Positions 34,436 through 43,322 of a stretch of DNA of 64,000 bases are shown piece by piece (position 1 is the first letter of the stretch; each line of letters starts with the position of its first letter). The translations under genes were made by a program, and so were the position numbers. The DNA lies in the NCBI RefSeq assembly GCF_000831385.1, contig NZ_AP014548.1, positions 496,001 to 560,000 on the forward strand, written 5' to 3'. Under the pieces are notes generated by a model. That model was not told where the DNA came from. It saw only the letters and a list, made by a program, of their open reading frames with translations, and did no database searches. This stretch comes from Nonlabens marinus S1-08. GTDB taxonomy: Bacteria > Bacteroidota > Bacteroidia > Flavobacteriales > Flavobacteriaceae.

Positions 34436-36808
34436 ATGGAAGAATTAGTTATTTATCTGCCACTAGTACTGGCAGCTTTAGGATTTGTATTTATGTTGAC
34501 CAAAAAATCTTGGGTCATGAAGCAAGATGCCGGTGACGGTAAAATGAAGGAGATTGCAGATCATATTTATGAAGGCGCTCTTGCCTTTTTGAAAGCTGAA
34601 TATAAGCTACTCTCCATTTTTGTGATTGTAGTTGCCATATTACTGGGAGTTGTTTCTGTAATCGTTCCCACAACAAACTGGATGATATTGATCGCCTTTG
34701 TCTTTGGAGCCTTGTTCTCTGCCTATGCAGGAAACATCGGGATGAAGATTGCTACCCAGACTAATGTAAGAACCACCCAAGCTGCCAAAACCAGTTTGCC
34801 AAAAGCGTTGAAAGTTTCCTTTGGTGGTGGTACCGTGATGGGATTAGGTGTAGCTGTGCTGGCCGTTCTAGGGTTGACTTTATTCTTTATTCTCTTTTTC
34901 CAATTGTTCATGAATGGTGTATGGGCTCCAGCCGAATTTGCAGGAGTAATGAAAACCCCAGGCGAACTTATGACTATAGTCCTTGAGACTCTTGCCGGTT
35001 TCTCACTAGGTGCAGAAAGCATTGCTCTTTTTGCTCGTGTTGGTGGTGGAATCTACACTAAGGCTGCCGATGTAGGCGCTGACCTTGTTGGAAAAGTAGA
35101 AGCTGGGATCCCTGAAGATGATCCTCGCAATCCCGCGACAATCGCAGATAATGTGGGTGACAACGTTGGTGACGTGGCCGGTATGGGCGCCGATTTATTT
35201 GGCTCTTACGTCGCGACCGTTCTCGCAGCGATGGTGCTGGGGAATTACGTGATACGCGATATGGGCGGTGATATTGTCGCTCAAGGTTTCGGTGGGATAG
35301 GTCCTATTTTATTGCCTATGTCTATCGCGGGAGTTGGTATCATTATTTCAGTAATTGGAACCTTATTGGTCAAGATCTCCAGCAACGATGCTAAGGAAGC
35401 TCAAGTTATGGGAGCTCTTAATATTGGAAACTGGACATCAATCATTCTTGTGGCTCTATCCTGTTTTGGACTTTGTTATTGGTTGCTACCAGAAACCATG
35501 ACCATGAATTTTTATGGTGAAGGCGCAATGACTATTTCATGGCTCAATGTATTCTATGCGACATTAGTAGGTCTAGTGGTTGGAGCCGTTATCTCATCTG
35601 TAACCGAATATTATACAGGATTGGGGAAAAAGCCTATTCTTAAAATAGTACAACAATCTTCTACGGGAGCTGGAACCAATATTATTGCTGGTCTTGCGAC
35701 TGGAATGATTTCTACGTTCCCATCCGTCATTTTATTTGCTGGTGCGATTTGGGCATCGTATGCCTTTGCAGGATTCTATGGTGTGGCACTTGCGGCCAGT
35801 GCGATGATGGCAACAACTGCCATGCAGCTGGCTATTGACGCCTTCGGACCGATCTCTGACAATGCTGGTGGTATTGCAGAGATGAGCGAGCAAGAACCTA
35901 TCGTACGCGAGCGAACTGACATTCTGGATTCTGTAGGGAATACCACTGCGGCAACTGGTAAAGGTTTTGCGATTGCGTCTGCAGCATTGACCTCGCTAGC
36001 TCTTTTTGCAGCCTACGTGACTTTTACAGGAATTGACGGTATCAATATTTTTAAAGCGCCAGTACTGGCCATGTTGTTCATTGGCGGTATGGTTCCCGTT
36101 GTATTTAGCGCACTTGCGATGAATGCCGTTGGTAAGGCCGCGATGGAGATGGTAGAAGAAGTGAGAAGACAATTCCGTGAGATTCCAGGAATTATGGAAG
36201 GAACCGGAAAACCACAATATGATAAGTGTGTGGATATTTCTACCAAGGCCTCTTTAAAAGAAATGATGTTGCCAGGTGTGTTGACCATTGGATTCCCATT
36301 AGTGATTGCTTTTGTACCGATGATTTTTGGGATGAATGCACTCGCCATTGCAGAAATGCTTGGTGGTTATATGGCTGGAGTTACTGTTAGTGGTGTGCTA
36401 TGGGCAATATTCCAGAACAATGCCGGTGGCGCCTGGGACAATGCCAAAAAATCTTTTGAGGCTGGCGTTATGATCAACGGCGAGATGACCTACAAAGGTT
36501 CTGATGCCCATAAAGCGGCAGTTACCGGTGATACTGTAGGTGATCCTTTCAAGGACACTTCTGGACCATCGATGAACATTTTGATCAAATTGACCTGTTT
36601 GATTGGACTCGTGATTGCTCCTATTTTGGGAAGCCACAGCGAGGAAACTCCAGAGACTGCAGTTCCAGTAACGATGGAAATCGAATCTCCACAGGAACTT
36701 GAAACAGCACAAAACGAAGATCTTTTAGTGTCCTGTGATGCAGGCTTGTATTATTTCAAACCTATCAATGAAGTAGAGCAAAACACTCGCCCGCTCGCTG
36801 CTCGCTAA
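34436..36808 (+). CDS. hppA: Membrane-bound ion-pumping pyrophosphatase
   Basis: A 790-residue multi-span inner-membrane pump that couples pyrophosphate hydrolysis to Na+ and/or H+ export. The substrate-binding site [44 protein letters not shown] is intact (only part needed for the call), and [18 protein letters not shown] carries alanine where K+-independent enzymes have lysine, so it is likely K+-dependent. About 58 residues (733-790) extend past the last membrane helix, where the family normally ends. They include an acidic stretch and [15 protein letters not shown] terminator follows. Na+ versus H+ specificity is not decided here. Confidence 0.95.
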   Translation: MEELVIYLPLVLAALGFVFMLTKKSWVMKQDAGDGKMKEIADHIYEGALAFLKAEYKLLSIFVIVVAILLGVVSVIVPTTNWMILIAFVFGALFSAYAGNIGMKIATQTNVRTTQAAKTSLPKALKVSFGGGTVMGLGVAVLAVLGLTLFFILFFQLFMNGVWAPAEFAGVMKTPGELMTIVLETLAGFSLGAESIALFARVGGGIYTKAADVGADLVGKVEAGIPEDDPRNPATIADNVGDNVGDVAGMGADLFGSYVATVLAAMVLGNYVIRDMGGDIVAQGFGGIGPILLPMSIAGVGIIISVIGTLLVKISSNDAKEAQVMGALNIGNWTSIILVALSCFGLCYWLLPETMTMNFYGEGAMTISWLNVFYATLVGLVVGAVISSVTEYYTGLGKKPILKIVQQSSTGAGTNIIAGLATGMISTFPSVILFAGAIWASYAFAGFYGVALAASAMMATTAMQLAIDAFGPISDNAGGIAEMSEQEPIVRERTDILDSVGNTTAATGKGFAIASAALTSLALFAAYVTFTGIDGINIFKAPVLAMLFIGGMVPVVFSALAMNAVGKAAMEMVEEVRRQFREIPGIMEGTGKPQYDKCVDISTKASLKEMMLPGVLTIGFPLVIAFVPMIFGMNALAIAEMLGGYMAGVTVSGVLWAIFQNNAGGAWDNAKKSFEAGVMINGEMTYKGSDAHKAAVTGDTVGDPFKDTSGPSMNILIKLTCLIGLVIAPILGSHSEETPETAVPVTMEIESPQELETAQNEDLLVSCDAGLYYFKPINEVEQNTRPLAAR

Positions 36809-36831
36809 TTAGAAAATTGAATTGATAATTG

Positions 36832-36863
36832 AAAAGCCGTTCTCGATGGAGAACGGCTTTTCT
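36832..36863 (+). terminator. Rho-independent terminator after the pyrophosphatase gene
   Basis: AAAAGCCGTTCTC (36832-36844) pairs perfectly with GAGAACGGCTTTT (36849-36861) around a 4-base loop. Confidence 0.9.
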
Positions 36864-36975
36864 GCATATAAGAAAGAGGTATTAAAAAATCTATTTATAT
36901 TTTTAATTGGAATTTAATTATATTGAATGGGAGACAGATTTAACTCTCCTAAAAAACTTTTAAGTAAAAATAGTA

Positions 36976-38244
36976 TTGGAATATTCTGACTTATACACCT
37001 TAGGTATCGCGCTGGGATTAGGTTTCTTGGTCGGCTTCCAGCGACAGCGAGATGAGAAAAAAATGGCTGGTGTACGCACATACAGCCTTATAACGATATT
37101 GGGAACGGTACTGGCACTCATTGAAAGAGAGTCTGGTAATGTGTGGGTGCTACCCGTGGTTGGTATTGGGCTTACCGCCCTCATGGTTTCAAGCACTTTT
37201 ATAAAATCAAAATCGGGAGATCGCGATCCGGGTCTAAGTACTGAGGTTGCTGCACTACTCATGTATGCTATAGGAGCTTATCTGGTTGTGGGCAATCAAT
37301 GGATAGGTGTCATCGTAGGTGGTGGTGTTGCATTTTTGCTGTACTTAAAAAGTAGGTTACATTCTTGGATCATTGACCTAGAAGATAAAGATGTGCGTGC
37401 CATCATGACATTTTCTGCAATTTCGCTCATTATACTTCCCGTTCTACCAGACCAGACGTATGGTCCATACGATGTCCTTAACCCCCATGACATCTGGCTG
37501 ATTGTCGTATTGATTGTAGGCATCAGTGTTGTGGGTTATTTTCTTTATAAGGTCATAGGTAAGAATGCAGGTGTCATTTCCAATGGGATCCTAGGTGGAC
37601 TTATAAGCAGCACAGCAACCACAGTTAGCTACTCTCGCATGGCTAAGCAATCAAACAAAGTCGGGTCACTAGCAGCATTTGTCATACTCACAGCATCTGC
37701 GGTTTCCTTTGGGCGTATTATAGTTGAGATTGGTATTGTGGCGCCAGAGCAGCTGGGATCCATCGTATTGCCTATTGCAGTCGTTGCAATGGTCATGGTC
37801 ATCCTATCAGTTGTAGTATTTATTTTGATAAAGAGAAATAAATCAGATGAAGAAATTCCCGAGCCCAAAAATCCAGCGCAGTTCAAAAGCGCACTTACTT
37901 TTGGTCTACTTTACGGCCTCATTCTTCTAGCAGTTGCTTTTGCAAAGACTGAATTAGGTAACGACGCCTTATACGTCGTCTCGGTAGTGAGTGGCTTGAC
38001 AGATGTTGATGCCATCACGCTATCACTGTCCCAGCTTATGAAAAAAGGGTCGTTAGAAACATCACTGGGCTGGCAACTAATTATTTTGGCTGGTTTATCC
38101 AATATGCTTTTTAAGGGAATTATGGCAGTTACCATAGGTGGTAAAACCCTTGCTAGATGGATTGTCATTACCTTTGGAATAACCATAGTTGCTGGACTAT
38201 TGATTATTTGGCTTTGGCCGCAATCTTGGCAACTAAGTGGTTAA
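36976..38244 (+). CDS. MgtC/SapB and DUF4010 domain membrane protein
   Basis: A 422-residue inner-membrane protein starting at TTG 36976. The N-terminal 140 residues match the MgtC/SapB pattern (LGIALGLGFLVGFQRQRDEKKMAGVRTYSLI, then ALLMYAIGAYLVVG). The remainder is the DUF4010 multi-span region (ISNGILGGLISSTATTVSYSRMA, then SGLTDVDAITLSLSQLM). About eleven hydrophobic segments are visible. MgtC proteins are tied to magnesium limitation and virulence in pathogens; the role of the fused form is unknown. The next gene starts 17 bp after its stop. Confidence 0.88.
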   Translation: MEYSDLYTLGIALGLGFLVGFQRQRDEKKMAGVRTYSLITILGTVLALIERESGNVWVLPVVGIGLTALMVSSTFIKSKSGDRDPGLSTEVAALLMYAIGAYLVVGNQWIGVIVGGGVAFLLYLKSRLHSWIIDLEDKDVRAIMTFSAISLIILPVLPDQTYGPYDVLNPHDIWLIVVLIVGISVVGYFLYKVIGKNAGVISNGILGGLISSTATTVSYSRMAKQSNKVGSLAAFVILTASAVSFGRIIVEIGIVAPEQLGSIVLPIAVVAMVMVILSVVVFILIKRNKSDEEIPEPKNPAQFKSALTFGLLYGLILLAVAFAKTELGNDALYVVSVVSGLTDVDAITLSLSQLMKKGSLETSLGWQLIILAGLSNMLFKGIMAVTIGGKTLARWIVITFGITIVAGLLIIWLWPQSWQLSG

Positions 38245-38261
38245 GCAAAACCCACCTACAC

Positions 38262-39284
38262 ATGTTCAACCGCGACCCTTGGATCCTAGACGTTTTCAGA
38301 ACCTATAGCGGCGAGAACCGTCTTTATGTGCGCGGTAGAGCGTTAGAGGATCAGCCCTTAAAATTGTACGAGCAACAATCTTTTTACCATACCATCAGGA
38401 ACGCCTGGCGCGCTTTTAAAACAGATGAGATACGAGAAATCCCTGTACGTTTGACCTTGTCAAATGGCAATCACTTCGAGACAATAACAGACCGTGAGGG
38501 TTACTTTCTTTTTGACATAACTACAGAGACTAACTTGCAGGATCTTGCAGACGAGGAAGGTTATGTGCCTATCACTATTTCTTTTGATGAGGAAAATTCC
38601 GCTTTCGCGAAAGCGAAATCCCAACAAAGAATTTCCTTAAATAAGTTCACTGGTGAGACTCTAGTACCTCCTAGCACGGCTGCCTATGGAGTCGTCAGCG
38701 ATATTGACGACACCATCATGAAGACGGGAGTCACTAGTTTCTTAAAATTGCGAGTAGCCTTCAACACCTTCTTCAAGAATTTTGACAAACGTACGCCGTT
38801 CAAAGACGCTGCGAATTTCTACCAATTACTGCATCGTGGAGCCTCTGGCAAGGATCAAAACCCAATGTTCTACTTGAGCAACAGCCCCTGGAACCTCTAC
38901 CATTATCTTGAAAAATTTGTAGATTTTCACGGTTTCCCACGTGGACCGATACTTTTGAGAGATTTCCCGACACCCTGGAATCGCACCCCAAAGAAAGAAA
39001 GACCACATAAGGAACATGAGTTGATCAATATTCTTAAACATTATCCAGACCAACAGTTCATCCTGATAGGTGACGCAGGTGAGCATGATACCACATACTA
39101 TACTAACGGGGCTACTGAATATCCTGAGCGCATAAAAGCCATCTACATTAGGGCTGTCAATCACACCAAAAAAATGGCCGCCATCAAAGAAATGGCAGAT
39201 GCTTTTGAAGTTTGTCCTGTATTATTGGTTAAGGAATCCAGCGAGGCGATCAAGCATGCGCGGGAAATGGGATGGATTGTTTAG
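38262..39284 (+). CDS. App1-like phosphatidate phosphatase domain protein (DUF2183)
   Basis: A 340-residue protein. I start at ATG 38262, the first methionine after the upstream stop; the in-frame extension upstream overlaps the MgtC gene. The catalytic core is a HAD-like motif, VVSDIDDTIMKTGV, with the DxDxT pattern. FYLSNSPWNLYHYLEKF, RGPILLRDF and FILIGDAGEHDTTYY follow, as in yeast App1 and bacterial DUF2183 proteins. Residues 114-119 (AFAKAK) come from the palindrome. Phosphatidate phosphatase activity is inferred from the family. Confidence 0.9.
   Translation: MFNRDPWILDVFRTYSGENRLYVRGRALEDQPLKLYEQQSFYHTIRNAWRAFKTDEIREIPVRLTLSNGNHFETITDREGYFLFDITTETNLQDLADEEGYVPITISFDEENSAFAKAKSQQRISLNKFTGETLVPPSTAAYGVVSDIDDTIMKTGVTSFLKLRVAFNTFFKNFDKRTPFKDAANFYQLLHRGASGKDQNPMFYLSNSPWNLYHYLEKFVDFHGFPRGPILLRDFPTPWNRTPKKERPHKEHELINILKHYPDQQFILIGDAGEHDTTYYTNGATEYPERIKAIYIRAVNHTKKMAAIKEMADAFEVCPVLLVKESSEAIKHAREMGWIV
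38598..38617. repeat. Palindromic repeat copy 10, inside the App1-like gene
   Basis: Nineteen of 20 bases match. It is translated as SAFAKAK in a linker-like, poorly conserved stretch ahead of the catalytic domain. Confidence 0.9.
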
Positions 39285-39413
39285 AAGAATAGGCTGGGAT
39301 ATATGTGGTGTTATGTCAAACAGAAGTGGTTTAGCGCTCTTTAAGACATTCTATAGAAACCATTTTTTTATAAGTTTGACTATTAGATTTAACCAGTCAC
39401 TAAAAAATTCTAA

Positions 39414-39734
39414 ATGCTAACTCACGAAAATAAAAGGTGGGATTTTAACCTGTCCCCAATAATTATATTGGTAGGGATTTACTGTCTCTTGGCTCAATAT
39501 ATAATTTTGAAAGGACGGTTTGAAACCTTCCGGTTTTCTCAAAATAGCTACATTCATGAATACGGCACCTTAATATCTAAGGGACTAACCTACCTGGCTA
39601 TTGCTTTATCATTCATCGTACCTTTAATAATTTGGTCAAACATAAAGTATAGCCTTACGAAAAAAGTACTGTTGACTGCTGTTGGATTTTTACCGGCACT
39701 TTATTTTATTATGCTTTATATGTTGTCAAGCTAA
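39414..39734 (+). CDS. Small membrane protein of unknown function
   Basis: A 106-residue protein with about three hydrophobic segments: residues about 15-33, 55-74 and 85-104. Polar loops separate them. I recognise no family. It stands alone between the App1-like gene and the convergent kinase gene. The hydrophobic pattern suggests a real gene, but nothing else confirms it. It is flanked by two near-identical 16-bp sequences at 39311 and 39753. Confidence 0.5.
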   Translation: MLTHENKRWDFNLSPIIILVGIYCLLAQYIILKGRFETFRFSQNSYIHEYGTLISKGLTYLAIALSFIVPLIIWSNIKYSLTKKVLLTAVGFLPALYFIMLYMLSS

Positions 39735-39844
39735 TATGAAATAGAACTAATCTTATGTCAAACAAAAGAATTGAGTTTCCCTACTAAAATAAAAGAAACA
39801 TTAGCTGGGGACACTATTTAAGACTGTACTTTATATTTCTAACT

Positions 39845-40462
39845 CTAAGCAAACAAACCAGTCATCTCCGCATCAATCTTATTGATGATTTCTCCCATAT
39901 CCTCAGGATTATTTACAAAGTCGATGTTGTCCACATCAATAATAAGAAGATTTCCTTTATCGTACCCGTGAATCCATGCTTCATAGCGCTCGTTCAATCG
40001 GCTCAAATAATCGATAGAAATCGTGTTCTCGTAATCCCTACCTCGTTTGTGAATTTGATTCACAAGATTAGGAATAGAACTGCGTAAATAGATCAACAAA
40101 TCTGGAGCCCCCACCAGTTTTTCCATCAAATCAAAAAGGCTGCTGTAATTATCAAAGTCACGTTGAGATAAGAGTCCCATAGCGTGTAAGTTGGGAGCAA
40201 AAATGCTCGCATCCTCATAAATCGTGCGGTCTTGAATAATCTTTTTACCGCTCTCCCGTATTTCCAATACTTGTCTGAACCTGCTATTCAAGAAATAAAC
40301 CTGCAAATTGAAGGACCAGCGTTCCATATCTGTATAGAAATCTTCCAGGTACGGGTTTTCTAAAACATCCTCATATTGAGGAGTCCATTTATAATGTTTG
40401 GCAAGCATTTGAGTTAATGTAGTTTTTCCTGCTCCTATGTTTCCTGCAACGGCAATATGCAT
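39845..40462 (-). CDS. Deoxynucleoside kinase
   Basis: A 205-residue cytoplasmic kinase of the dNK/dGK/dCK family, which phosphorylates salvaged deoxynucleosides. Features are the P-loop GNIGAGKTT at residues 7-15, ENPYLEDFY for substrate contact, the DRTIYEDASIFA motif in the position of the DRS region, and RGRDYENTISIDYLSRLNERYEAW (lid and substrate region). It lies 1 bp after the stop of the secreted-protein gene upstream. It fits functionally with the nucleoside transporter at 25867 and thyA, though they are not adjacent. Confidence 0.93.
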   Translation of the reverse strand: MHIAVAGNIGAGKTTLTQMLAKHYKWTPQYEDVLENPYLEDFYTDMERWSFNLQVYFLNSRFRQVLEIRESGKKIIQDRTIYEDASIFAPNLHAMGLLSQRDFDNYSSLFDLMEKLVGAPDLLIYLRSSIPNLVNQIHKRGRDYENTISIDYLSRLNERYEAWIHGYDKGNLLIIDVDNIDFVNNPEDMGEIINKIDAEMTGLFA

Positions 40463-40463
40463 G

Positions 40464-41285
40464 TTAGTTCTTGTTCTGGTTAGCTGTAAATACGCTTACG
40501 CGATTGAGGGCGTAAATATAGAGTTTTCCATTCTTTAGGTAAAAAGATTCTGTCGTCACTTGCTCAGGTACATCCCAGGAATTTGAGATGGACTCCAATT
40601 GATATTCACTGGTAAAAGCATATGATTTTAGTTGATCATCTTGCCAGACTACTAATTGTTCAAAGTCATAATCTGCTAACTGGATTCCTGCCCTATCTAA
40701 TTTTGAAGTCCTACTCGCATAAGAGTTGAATACTAGGACGCTTTCATCAGTGATTAAAAAACAATAATTATAGTCTGAAGTGAAATGAGATACTTTATCC
40801 TTTATGATAGGCGAACTCACGATAAGTTTGTTCTGCACATAATCCACCAACTCTAATCGTTGCTGATCTTGATTATATAACCACAAGCGACGTTCTCCTG
40901 CAAGTGAGGAATGCTCAAAATAGCGATAAGGTTGTAATTCACTTAAGGAAATCCTTAAACTTTCATTCAAACGATTATCTAATAAGACGACAGTTTGTGT
41001 GTCCTTATAAAATAACAAAATACGCAACGGGTTAATTAGATCTACACTGGTCAAGTCACCCAATTGAACATCATAAAACTGTTGTGCTCCAGTGTTTGAG
41101 TTGACATGCATTGGACGTTTATAGATCACATTCTTTTTACCGTAATAGAGATTGTTAAAATCATCCACACCGTAGAATTGGTCAACACCTAGCGGTAACT
41201 CAATGTAAGTTGGAATTTGTGGTGATTGCGCTTTCGCGAAAGCGAAAAAAAAACAACATAAAAACAAGGTAAGAAACAACTTCAT
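40464..41285 (-). CDS. Secreted protein of unknown function, propeller-like repeats
   Basis: A 273-residue exported protein. I start at ATG 41283-41285, which gives a clean signal peptide, MKLFLTLFLCCFFFAFAKAQ; the upstream in-frame extension is polar and unlikely. The mature part is rich in short strands (DQFYGVDDFNNLYYGKKNVIYK, RLWLYNQDQQRLELVD, VLVFNSYASR) reminiscent of beta-propeller blades. AFAKA (residues 15-19) is encoded by the palindrome, as in the second GLPGLI protein. It precedes the deoxynucleoside kinase gene by 1 bp. Confidence 0.8.
   Translation of the reverse strand: MKLFLTLFLCCFFFAFAKAQSPQIPTYIELPLGVDQFYGVDDFNNLYYGKKNVIYKRPMHVNSNTGAQQFYDVQLGDLTSVDLINPLRILLFYKDTQTVVLLDNRLNESLRISLSELQPYRYFEHSSLAGERRLWLYNQDQQRLELVDYVQNKLIVSSPIIKDKVSHFTSDYNYCFLITDESVLVFNSYASRTSKLDRAGIQLADYDFEQLVVWQDDQLKSYAFTSEYQLESISNSWDVPEQVTTESFYLKNGKLYIYALNRVSVFTANQNKN
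41227..41246. repeat. Palindromic repeat copy 11, in a signal-peptide region
   Basis: Nineteen of 20 bases match. It encodes AFAKA at residues 15-19 of the secreted protein's signal peptide and supplies an AKA-Q cleavage-like site. Confidence 0.92.
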
Positions 41286-41395
41286 TATATAGCTATATTT
41301 GCAACGGCCACCGCAACGCATTAAAAATACGACTTCTATGAAGTCTGAGCGCACCCGGCATTGTAAATAAACTGTGTAAAATTATTTACTACTGC

Positions 41396-41425
41396 TTGTC
41401 AATCAAATTTTTAATAGTACATTTG
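41396..41425 (+). promoter_or_regulatory. Promoter of rplM-rpsI
   Basis: TTG at 41396-41398 and TACATTTG at 41418-41425 (exact TAnnTTTG) are 19 bp apart. Transcription should begin near 41431, giving a leader of about 45 nt before the GTG of rplM. Confidence 0.78.
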
Positions 41426-41476
41426 CAGCCCGATTTTAGTTAGTAAAGTCGTACAAGAAATTAAAACTATTTCACA

Positions 41477-41932
41477 GTGAATACTTTAAGTTACAAAACC
41501 GTATCAGCGAATAGCGCTACAGTAAACAAAGAATGGGTACTGATAGATGCTGCTGGACAGCCATTAGGCCGTATGGCTTCTATAGCTGCAAAGTTCTTGA
41601 GAGGTAAATACAAGACAAACTACACTCCACACGTGGACTGTGGTGACAATGTCATCATCATTAATGCTGCAGGAGTTGAATTGAGCGGTAACAAATGGGA
41701 CGATAAAAGTTACATACGCCACACGGGTTATCCAGGTGGACAACGTAGTCTTACCGCAAGAGAATTGTACTCTAAAGATCCAGCGCGCGTTGTAGAAAAC
41801 GCTGTAAAAGGAATGCTTCCTAAAAATAAATTAGGAGCTGCTATTTACCGCAATCTTAAAGTATATGCAGGTACTGAGCATGAGCAAGGAGCTCAACAAC
41901 CTAAAACTATTAATCTTAACGAGGTAAAGTAA
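41477..41932 (+). CDS. rplM: 50S ribosomal protein L13
   Basis: A 151-residue ribosomal protein starting at GTG. Family motifs are WVLIDAAGQPLGRMASIAAKFLRGK, DCGDNVIIINA and AVKGMLPKNKLGAAIYRNLKVYAG. It is 3 bp upstream of rpsI, the near-universal bacterial L13-S9 pair, and begins the translation block that continues to frr. Confidence 0.98.
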   Translation: MNTLSYKTVSANSATVNKEWVLIDAAGQPLGRMASIAAKFLRGKYKTNYTPHVDCGDNVIIINAAGVELSGNKWDDKSYIRHTGYPGGQRSLTARELYSKDPARVVENAVKGMLPKNKLGAAIYRNLKVYAGTEHEQGAQQPKTINLNEVK

Positions 41933-41935
41933 CCT

Positions 41936-42322
41936 ATGGAGACATTACACAAAATAGGTAGAAGAAAGACTGCCGTAGCCCGTATCTACATGACTGAAGG
42001 TAAAGGCGATATTACAATCAACAACAAACCTTTAGACCAGTACTTTACAACAGGTACTTTGCAGTATAAAGTGAAGCAAGCTTTTATGCTTACTGAAAAT
42101 GTAGATGCATTTGATGTAAGAGTAAATGTATTTGGTGGTGGTATCACTGGACAGGCGGAAGCTATACGCCTTGCGATCTCTAGAGCGTTAGTTGCTCTTG
42201 ATGAGGAAAACAGAGCAGCACTTAAACCAGAAGGTCTTATGACTCGTGACCCTAGAATGGTGGAGCGTAAGAAATTTGGTCAAAAGAAAGCGAGAAAGAA
42301 ATTCCAATTCTCCAAGCGTTAA
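41936..42322 (+). CDS. rpsI: 30S ribosomal protein S9
   Basis: A 128-residue ribosomal protein. It opens with HKIGRRKTAVARIY and ends with the typical basic tail (KFGQKKARKKFQFSKR) that contacts tRNA in the P site. It follows rplM by 3 bp. A terminator hairpin lies 15 bp beyond its stop, so rpsB is transcribed separately or by read-through. Confidence 0.98.
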   Translation: METLHKIGRRKTAVARIYMTEGKGDITINNKPLDQYFTTGTLQYKVKQAFMLTENVDAFDVRVNVFGGGITGQAEAIRLAISRALVALDEENRAALKPEGLMTRDPRMVERKKFGQKKARKKFQFSKR

Positions 42323-42337
42323 TACAACATACACTTT

Positions 42338-42366
42338 CCCGTTTGAGATTCTCAAGCGGGATTTGT
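42338..42366 (+). terminator. Terminator after rpsI
   Basis: CCCGTTTGAG (42338-42347) pairs with CTCAAGCGGG (42351-42360), including one G-U pair, followed by a moderately T-rich stretch. Confidence 0.75.
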
Positions 42367-42389
42367 TCTTTATTTATTATTTTAATTTG

Positions 42390-42485
42390 CTGTCAACTCG
42401 ATTGCCGTCGAGTGCTAGTTTAGCATCTAAATGGGTGAGGCAACTTCCATCGTGGAACGACCACTTATCCATTGCTATCTGACAG
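42390..42485 (+). ncRNA. Structured leader RNA upstream of rpsB-tsf
   Basis: A 96-nt region closes on itself: CTGTCA (42390-42395) pairs with TGACAG (42480-42485). Inside are ACTCGA/TCGAGT (42396-42413) with a 6-nt loop; TGCTA/TAGCA (42413-42425, sharing one end base with the first hairpin); and a 10-bp helix, AATGGGTGAG (42430-42439) with CTTATCCATT (42464-42473), topped by TTCCA/TGGAA (42445-42457). This is a multi-branch fold ending 18 nt before the rpsB start. Ribosomal-protein leaders of this kind commonly bind their product to repress translation; binding of S2 here is inferred. A weak -7-like TTAATTTG at 42382 would start the RNA just inside the closing stem. Confidence 0.65.
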
Positions 42486-42503
42486 AACGTAAACTATTTA
42501 ACA

Positions 42504-43286
42504 ATGGCAAATACAATCGAAGTCAAGGACTTACTTGACGCAGGTGTACACTTCGGACACCTTACCCGTAAATGGGACCCAAACATGGCGCCGTACATCT
42601 ACATGGAGCGTAACGGCATCCACATTATCAACCTTTACAAGACTACTGCAAAGCTAGACGAGGCTAAAGATGCATTGCGCAAGATCGCAGCATCTGGACG
42701 TAAGATTCTTTTTGTTGCTACTAAAAAGCAAGCAAAAGACATCGTTGCTGACCTAGCTGGTGACGCTGGTATGCCTTACATAACTGAAAGATGGCCAGGT
42801 GGAATGTTGACCAACTTCGTAACTATCCGTAAGGCAGTTAAGAAGATGGCTACAGTTGACCGTATGAAAAAAGATGGTCGCTACGAAACTCTTTCTAAGA
42901 AAGAACGTTTACAAGTAGACCGTATGCGTGCAAAATTAGAGAAGAATTTAGGTTCTATTTCTGAAATGACTCGTATGCCTGCAGCCCTATTTATCGTTGA
43001 TACGGTACGTGAGCACATCGCTGTTGCTGAAGCATTGAAATTGGGTATTCCAATTTTTGCAATGGTAGATACCAACGCTAATCCACGTGATATCGATTAT
43101 GTGATCCCATCTAATGATGATGCATCTAAGTCTATCGAGATCATCGTTAAAGCAGCAACTAATGCTGTGAAAGAAGGTTTAGAAGAGCGCAAGACTGAGG
43201 CTGGCGATGACCAACCAAAGGAAAAGAAAGAGAAGAAAGCTAAAAAAGCCAAGAAGGCTGTAGCTTCATCTGAAGAGGAAGAATAA
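42504..43286 (+). CDS. rpsB: 30S ribosomal protein S2
   Basis: A 260-residue ribosomal protein. The signatures LLDAGVHFGHLTRKWDPNMAPYIY and GIPIFAMVDTNANPRDIDYVIPSNDDA are intact. The last 30 residues are a Lys/Glu-rich tail (KKEKKEKKAKKAKKAV) beyond the usual fold, as in other Bacteroidota. It is followed by tsf after 36 bp, the standard arrangement, and preceded by a structured leader. Confidence 0.98.
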   Translation: MANTIEVKDLLDAGVHFGHLTRKWDPNMAPYIYMERNGIHIINLYKTTAKLDEAKDALRKIAASGRKILFVATKKQAKDIVADLAGDAGMPYITERWPGGMLTNFVTIRKAVKKMATVDRMKKDGRYETLSKKERLQVDRMRAKLEKNLGSISEMTRMPAALFIVDTVREHIAVAEALKLGIPIFAMVDTNANPRDIDYVIPSNDDASKSIEIIVKAATNAVKEGLEERKTEAGDDQPKEKKEKKAKKAKKAVASSEEEE

Positions 43287-43322
43287 CAATAACTCTGATA
43301 AAACAGAATTAAAACGTACAAA

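Noticed and set aside
37937-37950. AFAKT in the MgtC/DUF4010 protein, similar to palindrome-encoded AFAKA
   Set aside because: The DNA differs from the core at several positions and is not palindromic.
39199-39420. A 73-codon ORF overlapping the end of the App1-like gene
   Set aside because: Most of it lies in another frame of a well-supported gene, and its product shows no family, signal or coherent pattern.
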